A stretch of DNA of 64,000 nt from Hevea brasiliensis (taxonomy: Eukaryota > Streptophyta > Magnoliopsida > Malpighiales > Euphorbiaceae), in assembly GCF_030052815.1 (NCBI RefSeq), contig NC_079509.1:41100750-41164749 (forward strand), given 5' to 3'. The position numbers and the translations under genes were made by a program. The notes under the pieces are model-generated. The model saw nothing but the letters and a program-made list of their open reading frames with translations, made no database searches and was not told the origin of the DNA. Shown in pieces: positions 1 to 12,200 of this stretch (position 1 is the stretch's first letter; each line of letters starts with the position of its first letter).

Positions 1-1005
1 GATTTAAAGTTGTGAAGATACTAGGGTTTCATGATGCTATGATAAAATAGAATACTTGATTTTCTTTGTGCTTTGGAATAGTTTATTTGAGAATAAATCA
101 TTTATTAAAAGACATTGTGATGTACAACCAATAGGGTATTGGGAAATAAAGGGGTGAGAAACTAATTCATAAAGTGGAGAAACAAATTCTCAATTTTATT
201 ATTATTATCAAAAGTCAATCATCAAAAATAGTCTCTGAATATATAGAGATCCTAGCCCTATTTATAGTGCTTTTCAAACCTAATCACATTTAGGAACCTA
301 ATTCCAATACTAATTAGGGATAATGAACAAAACAAACTTTCTAAATAATTAAAATACTACTTCCTAAATAATAATAATAATAATAATGATAAAATTCTTA
401 GATAATAAAAATACTACTAATATTTCCTAAATAATAGAAGTATAATCCTCCTAGTTTTACAATAAAAGATTAAATCAAAACAATCCCAAAATATTGTTTT
501 CTTGTACTGCATGACATAGTCTCCCTTTAATAGTTAATATTGACAAAAGAAGAAAATATAGTCTATACTACTATTTAGGTGGTTATCAAGGCCTAACGAA
601 ACTCATTAGAATGTTATTCACATATGTACAGCTCCTAATTAGTTTTAGACAGATCCTTGCTTTTAACTTTTAAAACTATTTTGTTTAGTTTGTGTGAAAC
701 ATCAGATATAGTTACTACAGAGCTGTCATCTAGAAAACTGGCTCCTATGAAGCATAAATTTCAGCAACAGTACCTTGATACCAAACCTCAACATGCTATT
801 TCATCTAGTTTGTAGGCCATCAGTAGATAAACTTTACTCCAATTTCATATCACTTGAAACTAAATAAAGGTGAATCTTACCCAAGAAGGTACTCGTTTGG
901 AAAAAGCAAAAGATTGAGGCATATATAATAAGCTAAAAGCCCGGTTTGAGTATAAGCCAGTGGGATGGTATTCTTCTGAAATATTTAATAAACCAATTTC
1001 ATATA
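1..1005. repeat. Long direct duplication, copy A (probable QWRF intron)
   Basis: This block matches bases 19697-20745 with scattered substitutions and small indels. Both copies open with gatttaaagttgtga and run into the same LTR element. No coding exon is visible. Because it lies before the exon at 3279 and its partner lies just after an earlier QWRF exon (19105-19194), I read it as an intron of the QWRF gene that was duplicated together with the gene. The window edge cuts its 5' side. An unrelated dispersed repeat present at both places is the alternative. Confidence 0.65.
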
Positions 1006-2734
1006 TGTGAGAATTGGTGAGATTTTCCTTGATTTAAGGAGAAGATTAATCCTTAATTTAGAGAATGATTTATCTCTATAATTTAAGGGATTTTAAGATA
1101 AGTTAGGGAATGATTTATCTCCGTAATTCAAGGGATTTTAGGAATAATATATGGATTTATATCTTCTATATTCAATTATAAAAGCTTATGTATTATGTAA
1201 AATGTGTGAAGTAAATGAAAAAATGTAGTCATAATAGCCTTTATGTTCTTTTCTTCCTTTCTTCATCTTTTTCTTCTTATTGTCTCTTTCTAAAACTTAA
1301 CATGGTATCAAAGCCTGTAGAAAATTCTGAGGTTTCTTCTTTTTGATTGTCCTCCTCCACAAAGCTATGGGTTTAGGTTCCAAAAGCTATTTTCCTTCTT
1401 CAGGGTTTGAGTCCCAAAGCTGTGAGTTTTAGTTCCAAGCTATTTATCTTCTTCTTCTCTTTCTTTCTAAAAGCTTAGCAAAGTTATTTATCTTACTCTC
1501 CTTCTCCTTCTCCTTCTTCATGATTTGAGAGTCATGGGTTGAAGCTCCTACTCTCTTCTTCTCCTTCATTACTGCCTAAGGTTCTTAGTCCCCGCTCTGC
1601 CATCTCCTTCTTCTATTAAGGTTGAGAAAACAAATATGGTATGAAAACACAAGGGCCCTATACCCTTTAAGCCTCTGTCACCTTTTTGTGCTAAAAAATG
1701 GATAAATTTGAACTACTATCCCTAAACTTATGAGATTGTAACACCATAGTCCCTTAACTTAAAAATATAATATAAAACTCTCTCAATTTTTAAATTTTGC
1801 ACATTAAAATCCCTCTGACCTCTAATTACCGATTTCCTGATTAAACGCTGACGTGGACAAATCCAACATGGTGCTTCATTAGTATCTCTCTCTCTTCTAT
1901 CATGCTACGTGTAATAAGACCATCATTTAACTTTACTAGTTAACATTATTGTCCTTTAATTTTGTCTTTTGTAACATCATTATCCCATAATTTTACATCA
2001 ATATAATACCATTGTTGTTTAAAACTATATTCTCATGATCCCATCTAATATAAATATACCATGACTAGAATTTTTAATCTTAATTTGTTTATTGAGTAAT
2101 ACAATTTTTTAATTTTTTTTAAAAACTATTGTTAACAGATTTAACATTTTTACATTTTATATTATAAATAACATAATATACCACAGTCTAGGAGGAAACC
2201 CAGGTACCTGTGATTGCCTACAAGAAGCGCTGCGCTTGTGACTTACACACACCTCCTAGACCATCTCCCACACCGGCCGTTCTTCTAGTCACATTGCTTG
2301 AGTCCGGCGACCCTCCTTATCCGATAATTTGCATTAGAACTCTTCAAGGAGAACTTCTTCTTTCTTGCCGTAGCTAATTTAATTATTTCAAAAAAAAAAA
2401 ACTTTATTCCATAACCTTAGAAAAATCTCATTAAGGGGGGAATGTGAGAGTTGATGAGATTTTCTTTAATTTAAGGAGAAGGTTACTCCTTAATTTAGGG
2501 AATAATTTATCTCTATAATTCAAGGAATTTTAGGATAATTTAGGGAATGATTTATCTCCATAATTCAAGGGATTTTAGGAGTAATATATGGATTTATATC
2601 TTCTATCTTCCTTTATAAAAGCTTATGCATTATGTAAAGTGTGTGAAGTGAAATGAAAAATATAGTCTTTATAGACTTTTGTTATTTTCTTCCTTCATCT
2701 TTTTCTTCATAATGTCTCTTTCTAAAACTTAACA
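1006..2734 (+). mobile_element. Non-autonomous LTR retrotransposon (TRIM/LARD-like)
   Basis: Two direct LTRs of about 295 bp lie at 1006-1302 and 2443-2734, both starting TGTGAGA and ending TTAACA. A primer binding site TGGTATCAAAGCC (initiator Met-tRNA type) follows at 1303, and a purine tract (AAGGGGGGAA) precedes the 3' LTR. A 5-bp target duplication ATATA flanks it at 1001-1005 and 2735-2739. The interior of about 1.1 kb has no gag or pol. The two LTRs differ at roughly one base in ten over the part I compared by eye, so it is old. A partial MITE sits inside it. The same element, lacking its 3' LTR, is present at 20746. Confidence 0.85.
1700..2110. mobile_element. Left half of a long-TIR MITE (partial)
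   Basis: The sequence starts GGATAAATTT and matches the left arm of the inverted-repeat element at 21412-22170 and the termini of the elements at 32429 and 37911. The left arm runs to about 2060. It is followed by about 25 bases that match the loop of the 21412 element in reverse orientation, and then homology ends. The right arm is missing. It sits at the same place inside the LTR element as in copy B, so it inserted before the duplication. Confidence 0.6.
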
Positions 2735-3034
2735 ATATATATTTAATTTAATTGACAATGCTTTAATGATGGACTACTATTTCCATTATATTGTTCGTTT
2801 GCAAAATGTGTCTTTTTGGATACTGTGGACCTTTGCAAGGAGGCACAAATTCAGAATCTTAAAAGGTTTCTTGGGTGAACTTATAGTTTTGAAACACAAA
2901 ATCTGTACTTTATTGTGTTCTTTGTGTATGCATTCAAATAAACTTTAGTTGCTTCTTGATTTTTCTTAGGCTTTGCTTGTTTTAATTGCTCTCATTTAGC
3001 ACAGCTTGTGCATTGACCTTCCTCTTTTCTCTCC

Positions 3035-3080
3035 AAACAACCCCACCACCGCCGCCGCCCCCCCGCCCCCCCCCCCTCCT
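3035..3080. repeat. C-rich low-complexity tract
   Basis: A run of CCG/CCC triplets and homopolymeric C lies in the intron ahead of the QWRF exon at 3279. It produces a proline-rich spurious reading frame. No function is apparent. Confidence 0.8.
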
Positions 3081-3278
3081 CTCCCTTCTTCCTTTTCTAC
3101 AAGGGCAAGGGCATATGTGTCTTCATAATTTAAGATTCTTGCTAGCAGTTTTGAGTTTTAGCCTCATACCTGCCTTTCAAGTGCTTATACAAGCTGCAGA
3201 TTATTGTTGCCAATAATTATTTGCATATATTATGCTTGTTTCTGGATGCTTAACTCTTGTTCTATTTTTGTAGTATAG

Positions 3279-6200
3279 GTGGAGGGGATGAATGAATTGG
3301 TTTCTGAGCTTGCTGTCATAGCAGCAGAAGAGAAAGCTCTGCTTGATGAATGTGAAGCTTTATTGGCTTCAACAGCAGCTTTACAGGTGAGGATAGTGAT
3401 ACATGGTTTCAGAACTTGACGTTTGCTGGGGTGGGGGGGTGGGGAAAGCATTTTGATGAAGTAACTAAGAAGTAATTGTCTTGATTAAATATCTTCCATG
3501 AATGTGCATCAACATTTTTTTTTTTGAAGAATGCATCAGCATTGTTAAAATTGTGATTACTTGTAAGATTGTGAGATAATCAACCCTGAAAGTCACATTT
3601 TGATGGGAAATAAAAGGAACAAAACTAAGAAGAATTGTTGTAGTTACAATCATCAGGCATCTTAAAATTAGGCATTTACATCTAAGTCCTTAGGTTTGGT
3701 CATAATTACATAGTGGGTAAATAATCTTTTGATTCATTCATAACAACTAAGTTCAAAGGCGTATAATTTTATAATGTACCTAAGTGCTTGAGGTTTGGTC
3801 ATAATTACGTATTCGGTAAATCTTTTATTAAAATTACACCTGATCCCAATCTTTTGATTCATTCATAACAATTAAGTTCAAAGGCATATAATTTTTTAAT
3901 GTACCCAAATGTAGGGGTGGCCACGGTTCAGGAACCGTCGGTTACGGTTCCTGAACCACCGGTTTAGGTTCAATGAAATCATGAACCTGAATCAAACCGT
4001 CAGGGGACGGTTTGGAAGACGGTTCCTGAACCGTCAGTTTCGGTTTGAGTTCCGGTTTAAAATGGTTTAAAAGGCGGTTTGAAAAAGAACGGTTCAAGAC
4101 AGTTTGGAGGACGGTTTGGAAGCGGTTTAGGGATGATTTAAGGGTAACTTAGACAAAAAAAATTAGAGAAAAATTTTATTGATTCAAAATTTAAGTTATA
4201 TTTGTAAAAATATTTTAATTTTTCTTAGAAATCTTTTAATCAAAATAAAATAAGAAAAAAAAAGAAAGAAAAGAATTTATCTTTAAGAAAAATTTAATAA
4301 ATAAAGATTTGAACCTGATTAAAAAACTAGAGATGAAATTAATTTTTTTTAAAGAAATTAACAAAAAGTGTATGAACTTAATTTTGCCTAAATATCCCTT
4401 TAGGATTTAGAGGAATAAAAATTTTTAGTTCTATTGCCTTTTTTTAAAAATTATATAATAATTGATAATTAAAAAATATAAAAGAGAAAAAAAATTAAAA
4501 TAGAGGGTATTGGAAATTTTATTGAGGATTTAAAGTAATAACAAAGTAATTGAGATAGTATTGAAAATTTCAGTAAGTATATAAAATAATAAAGTAGGAA
4601 AATTGAGAGAGTATTGGAAATTAAAATGAGTGTAGAAAATAATTATTTAGAGAATTTGAGAAAAATTGAAAAAATATTAAGAATTGAAAAAATATTAAGA
4701 ATTGAAGAAAATGCAGAGAATAATTGTGTAGAGAATTAATTATATATATATATATGAATTAGGAGTGAGGTAACATATTTATTGAATTTTTTTATATTTA
4801 AATCGCCTGTTTAATCCGGTTCAAAATCGTTGGTTCAATCCGGTTCGGAACCGCCGGTTCACGGTTCTTAAAAAATATGAACCTGAACCAAACCGCAGAA
4901 GAACGGTTTTGGTCCGGTTCGAAGCCGATTCCGGTTTTGACTGGTTTTGGTCCGGTTTGGTCCGAACCGGTTCCGGTTCAAAACGGGACCGTGGCCACCC
5001 CTACCCAAATGACCTTTGGACTTGGTGGGAAATCTAAGGGCTTATTTACTTGTGAAAAATTGAAGTGATTTTCTGAAAAAGTTTTATAAGAAAATTCAAA
5101 CATAGAATTTTGTATTCAAATGTGACAATTTTCCAAATAAAGAATTAGAAAACTAGCTATTTTTCCAAAATTTAACTAGATTTCAAAAACAACTTTAAGT
5201 TGTTTTTCACTTATTTCTTTTATAACCAAAGTTTTGTTCTCCAACTTTTGTCCAAATGGAAAACAATGATTTTTCTACAAATAAAACTATAATATAACTT
5301 TTCATAATTAAAATTGAATAATTATTTAAAAAATATTTATGTACAATAATAGAAAGTTAATCATATTATTATAAAATAAATAACATATATTAAAAAAATT
5401 AAGTAAAATAAGCTTTTAAATATATTTTATAATATTCTTTTAATTATAAAAGATATGAATAATTTTAAAAATTTTTTGAATTATAAAATTGTTTTCTATT
5501 ATTGACAGGTGAATGCGTTTTTTTTTTATTTTTTATTTTTTTTATTTTTTATTTTCTACAGAAAATGAAAACTAGAGTTTTCTTAGAAAATGGAAAAAAG
5601 AAAACTGTGTTGATTTGAAACAATAGATTAGAGAGAAAAATCTGTATATGCTTATGTATCATTGATTTTGTACATATGCCTGTTTATATACAAGATTCCT
5701 AGCTTTACAAGGAAAATGCATAAGGAAAAAGGAATAATAATCCCTTTAATGTGGGAATTGAGATTCCTACACTCCCTCTCAAATTGATTCATGTATGTTA
5801 CACATGCCCAACTTGCAAACTAAAGGATGAAACATTTTGCTGCCGAGTCCCTTGGTGAACCATTGGCTAACTGATCTTTAGAAGTCACATGAGAGACACT
5901 CAACGATCTATCAACAATTTTCTCCTTTATGAAGTGTCGGTCAATTTCTATATATTTGGTTCAATCATGCTGTACTGGATTGTGGACAATACTGATAACA
6001 ACTTTGTTATCACAAAATAATTATAAACTATTTGTTTATGATAGTATCAGTTCTTCTATTAATTTTCGTAACCATAACAATTCACACACACTTTGAGTCA
6101 TGGCTCTGTATTCAGCCTCTATACTAGATCTAGTAATCATACTTTGTTTCTTACTTTTCAAAATGACCAAGATAAAATTACAATAACCCATTGTTAACCT

Positions 6201-9200
6201 TCTATCATCAAGAGATCTAATCCAATCTACATCTATAAAGGCCTTTATTTGAAGTGTCCATGCTTTGAGAAAAGAAGTCATCTCCCAGGGATAGATTACA
6301 AATATCTCAGAATGTGAAAAATAGTTTTTAAATGAGATTCACGAGGATTATGTATATATTGACTCACTAGGCTGACTGCAAAGGCTATATCTAGTCTAGT
6401 ATGTGAATGATAGATCAATAATCTCTGATATCTCCCTAAATCCACTGCCTCCCTAACTTCAGCGTGCAATCTATGATTTGCTTCAATGGGAGATTCTGCT
6501 GATTTACAACTCAACATACTTGTTTCTTCCAAAAGATTTAATATATACTTCCTATGAGAAATAAAGACCCCTTTATCTGATTTGACAACCTCTATTCCAA
6601 GAAAGTATCTCAGTTTTCCCAATTCTTTAATCTCAAACTCTTGTGCTGGGCATTGCTTGAGATTTGTAATTTCTTCCTCATCATCTTCTATCACTGCTAT
6701 ATCATCCACATAAATAATAAGTAATATGATCTTACCTCTACAATGTTTTATAAATGAAGTGTGATCAGCATTACTCTGATAGAAGCCAAAGGAGATCATA
6801 GCCTTGCTGAATCTGTTAAACCATGCCCTAAGAGACTACTTTAGGCTATACAAAGCCTTTTTCAATATGTAAACCTTTCCTTTAGTTTTTCATCATTAAA
6901 TTCTCGAGGTATTTCCATATACACTTCTTCCTATAAGTCTCCATGCAAAAAAACATTTTTGAAATTGAATTGCTGTAAATTCCAATAAAGATTTGCTACA
7001 CAGGATAATAAAATCCTGATGTTGTTCATTTTTACAACATGAGCAACAGTCTCCAGATAATCTACTCCATATGTCTGTGTGAATCCCTTTGCTACCAGTC
7101 TGGCTTTATATCTCTCAATTGAGCCATCTGCTTTGTGTTTCATAGTGAACACCCACTTGCATCCAGTTGGTTTTTTCCATAAAGGAGAGTAACAAGATCC
7201 CATGTCCCATTTTTTGCTTAAGGATTCATCTCCTCAACCATAGTAGTCTTCCATCTTGAATCAAGATATGCTTCCTTCTAATCCTGTGGAATAGAAACAG
7301 AAAAAACAGACAACATTAGAAATGGAGTGCTTGGTATAAGCTTTGACTCCTTTCTTAAGGCAATAGGAACTTCAACATTAGAATTAGGATTAGAACTAGC
7401 AATATAAGGAGATTCATTACATACTTCAGGATGTCTAGGGTTTGAATCCAGGAATTTTGATTGATCGGGAGTATTATGCTCAATTGTCTCATCCATTCTA
7501 GTCTGACCTGTGTAGGTTCTCACATGCAACCTATTCAATCTCTCTCTAGGCTGAGGTGATCTATTTTGAACCTATTGAGGTGATTCATCCTAAAAATCAT
7601 TACTCTCACCTTGAAGAATTGGAAGGAAAGAAGATGGAGGAACAAACACTTCGTCCCTCTTATTCTCTCCTTAAAGAGGTATCTGAAAAAAGGATTTAAA
7701 TTCCCTAAAAGTAACATCCATGCTTACATGATACTTTCTCGAAGGTGGATGATAATATTTATACTCTTTTTGAGTACCAGAATATCCAACAAAAACATAT
7801 TTAAGAGCTCGAGATTCTAATTTTTCAACATTAGTCTTATGAACAAAGGATACACAACCAAACACTTTAGGTGGAATAGTACAACTCAACTCAACTAAGC
7901 CTTTATCCCAAAAATTTGAGGTCGGCTATATGGATTCGTTTTCTCCACTCTAAATGATTTTGGGTTAAATCCTCATAAATGTGTAATGCTTCTAAGTCAT
8001 GTTGTACTACTCTCCTCCAAGTCAATTTAGGTCTACCCCTTTTTTTCTTTCTATCCTCTAACCTAATGTGCTCTACTTGTCTAACTGGAGCCTCTGTATG
8101 TCTACGCTTCACATGACCAAACCACCTCAATTTCCCTTCTCTCAACTTATCCTCAATTGGCACCACTCCTACTTTTTCTCTAATATTCTCATTATGGACT
8201 TTATCAAGTCTAGTATGGCCACTCATTTACCTTAATATTCTCATCTCTGCAACTCTTATCTTAGACGCATACAACTCCTTCAGTGCCCAACACTTACTAC
8301 CATATAACATAGCCGGTTATATGGCTGTACAATAAAATTTTTCTTTCAACTTATTGGGAATCTTGCGATCACATAAAACTCCCGTGGCACATCTCCACTT
8401 CAACCATCCGGCTTTAATCCTATGATTAACATCCTCCTCACATTCCCCATCTACTTGAAGGACTGAGCCGAGATATTTAAAGCGATTACTTTGGGACAGT
8501 ACCACTCCATCCAAACTAACTCCTTCCCTATCATCAGTTTGGCCTTCACTGAACTTGCAATGCATGTATTCTGTCTTCGTTTTACTTAACTTAAAACCTT
8601 TTGACTCTAGAGTACTTCTCCAAAGCTTTAACTTTCTATTTACTCCTTCTCGTGTCTCATCTATTAGAACAATATCATCCGCAAACATCATGCACTAAGG
8701 AATACTCTCTTGTATATGTTTCGTTAATTCATCTAAAATTAATGTAAAAAAGATAAGGGCTTATAGCTGATCCTTGGTGTAATCCAATTGAGATCGGAAA
8801 ATCTCTTGTGTCCCCTCCCACTGTGTGCACAATAGTACTTGCTCCTTCATGCGTATCTTTCAACACTTGTATGTACTTAATAGATACCCTTTTTTGTTCT
8901 AACACATTCCATAAGACATCTCTTGGAACACTATCATAAGCCTTCTCTAAATCAATAAAAACCATATGTAGATCTTTCTTCACATCTCTATATTTCTCCA
9001 TTAAGCTTCTAATGAGAAAGATCGCTTCCATAATTGAACGACTGGGCATGAAGCCAAATTGATTGAGAGAGATAGAAGTATCATGACATAGTCGATGCTC
9101 CACAACTCTCTCCCACAACTTCATAGTATGGCTCATGAGTTTAATTCCCCTATAGTTTGAGCAACTCTGTATATCTCCCTTATTTTTAAAAATAGGTACT

Positions 9201-12200
9201 AAAATACTCCTCTTCCATTCATCAGGCATTTTCTTTGAGTTTAGAATCTTATTAAATAATTTAGTTAATCATGCCACTCTCATATCTCTCAAACACTTCC
9301 ACACTTCAATTGGTATTCCATCGGGTCCACAAGCTTTACCCACTTTCATTCTCTTAAGTGCTTCATTTGCTTCTAAAGATCTAATCCTTCTAGTATAATT
9401 CACATTCTTTTCTATTGTTCTATAGTCTATATTCACGCTATTACCATTTTGTCTATTATTAAAGAGATCATTAAAATAATTTTTCCATCTTTCTTTAATG
9501 TCCTCATCTTTCACCAACACTTTTTCTTCTTTATCCTTAATGCACCTAACTTGATTGAGATCTTGACATTTCCTTTCTCTTCTCCTTGCTAATCTATAAA
9601 TATCTTTCTCCCATTCTTTAGTTTCAAGTTTCTCATATAACTTTTCAAAGGCTTGTGCACTTGCTTGACTAACTACCTTTTTTGTCTCTTTCTTTGCTAT
9701 CTTGTACTGTTCATATGCTTCTTTATTATCACATTTAGGTAATTTCTTATACCATTCCCTTTTTCTCTTCACTGCCTTTTGTACTTTCTCATTCCACCAC
9801 CATCTCTCTTTTGAGGGTGGTCCATATCCTTTAAACTCTCCAAGTACTTTTCTAGCTACTTCTCTAATCTTTGATGCCATCTGTATTCACATATCATTGG
9901 CCTCCACATCCATCTTCCATGCTTCGGACTCGAAAAGCTTATTTTTTAACTCCTTTTAAAATCTAGGGTTTTAAGAGACATTATATTAAATAGAAAGGCT
10001 GTAAACAAAACAATATCTCCCCAATAAGGTATAGGAAGGTTCATGGTAAACATGAGAGCTCGAACTACCTCAAGTAAATGTTTATTTTTCCTTTCAGACG
10101 CCCCATTTTATGCACTATCATTAATACAACTAGTTTGGTGTAAAATACCATATGACTCCAAGTAATTCTGAAACAGTCTATTCATATATTTTGTACCATT
10201 ATCAATTCTTAGAATTTTTACTTGAGCACCAAATTGAGTACAAATTATTTTATGGAATTGTTAAAAACAATAAAAAACCTCACTCTTTGTTTTGATCAAG
10301 TAAACCCAAGTTAATCTAGTGCAACAATCAATGAAGGTAACAACCCATCTATATTCAGATAAAGACATAGTTTGGGTAGGTCCCCACACATCAAAATGAA
10401 TAGTCATGAAAGAATTGAGGCTTTATTATTTATTGCAAGATAAGATTGTCTTTTGTGTTTGGCTAATTCACAAGTACCACAACTAAACTTTTTAACTTGC
10501 ATTTCTTAAACAAAATGGGATATCCCCTCCCTAAAGTTTGAAAAGAAGGATGCCCTATCTCTTATGGCGCTGGAGAATCTCTTGGTCAGTACTCACAGAT
10601 TGTCCTAACAAAGCTTGGTTTGTATTAGGAATTGAGAAACTACCATAGTTATTCAGTATATATAGGTCATCTTCTACCACTGCCAATCGTTCTCCCTGTG
10701 TTCAATTCCCAAAACATACAAAGAGTAGAGAAGAATGAGATTTTAAAGTTAAATGTTTTTGTAAAAGAGTTAGTAGATAAGAGATTCATAGGAAAGTAGG
10801 TACATGTAAAACTGAGGTGAGATTCAAAGTAGGATTACATTTAATAGAACCTGTTCCTGAAATACTGGCTAGGGATCCATTCGCTATGCGGACTTTTTCT
10901 TTTTCTGAACAAGATGAATAGGTTCTGAATTTATTGGAAGAGCCTGTCATGTGTTTGTTTGCTTCCGAATCTATAATCCAAAAATTCTTTTCAAGATTGA
11001 CAAGAAAAGTATTACCTGATTTGATAAAATTAGAAGAGGCAACTGTGGTAGACTGAGAATCTAGCTGTGAGAACAAATGTCTTAAGGATTACACTTCCTT
11101 ATTGGAAAGAATTTTAGTTATGGCTGTATCCTCAGAAAACTCCACTGTATCAGATACATTTGCCTGTGGTTTTGCTAAGCCCATTCTTTTTCTTCCACAG
11201 CCCTTGGTTGGGCAACCATGAAGTTTGTAGCAATATTCCTTGATATGGCAAGATTTTCCACAGTAGTCACAATGCAAATGATCCTTGTCTGATGGACCAA
11301 AGCTATGTGATTGTTCTTTAGAGGCAGTAGCTAAAAGCTCTGACTTGTCAATGGATGTAGCATACACCACGACACTTCTTCTTTCTTTCTGTTGAACATA
11401 AGAATAAGTTTGCCTTAATGAGGGGGCAGAGGGTCCTTACCAAGTACCTGGACCGAAATCTGGTCATATTCTATGTTTAGCCTAACAAAAAAATCATTAA
11501 ATTTGTTCTTTCTCAATCAATTTTTGAAAATTTGCGGCAACTCTAGTATATGTAGCCTGAAAGTTTTGATCATAATCTAGCTCTTACCATAAGCCACTCA
11601 ACTTAGGAAAATATTGAGCAATAGTCATCTCATCTTGTTTTGTACCATAAACTTCATTTGTTAGCGCATAAACCTATGCATTATTACCTACTTGAGAATA
11701 AGTCCAAGAAATAACATTCCAAATGGCAGCTGCAATGTCCAATAACGAATATCCATGAGCTATTTGAAGTTGAATAGAATTATTGAGCTAAGACATTATT
11801 GTAGGGGGAATTGGTGGTCTCTGGCTTTGACTTATATCTAGTGATATATCCTTGCAATCCTCTAGCTTGAATGAACAAAAGACAGGATCTTGACCAAGCA
11901 AGATAATTGGTTCCATCAAGCTTTATGAGATTGATTTTTAGAGAGGGATTATCATTAAAAATAGGTGCATTACCCCCAATACCTTCAGCCATCTCAAAGT
12001 ACAAGACCCAAAGAACCAAAGTGAAAAAAAACCAAAGGATCAAAGAGAGAAATTGTTGTATAAGATCTCAAAGGTGGAAAAGTGATAACCAAGTCACGGG
12101 TTTGGGCTGGTCAGAGGTGCGATGTGGAGAGAAGACTGCTAGAAAGAAGCGCTGTCGGAAAAGGCTGCAGGAAAGGTGTTCACGTGCTGGTGCGTGGGGA

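Noticed and set aside
3230..3451. Minus-strand frame over the QWRF exon
   Set aside because: Antisense shadow of exon 3279-3386, whose sense-strand codons match the QWRF family.
4877..5068. 63-codon frame near the hAT element
   Set aside because: Arises from the GGTTC/CCGGT subterminal repeats and runs out through the inverted terminus and target duplication.
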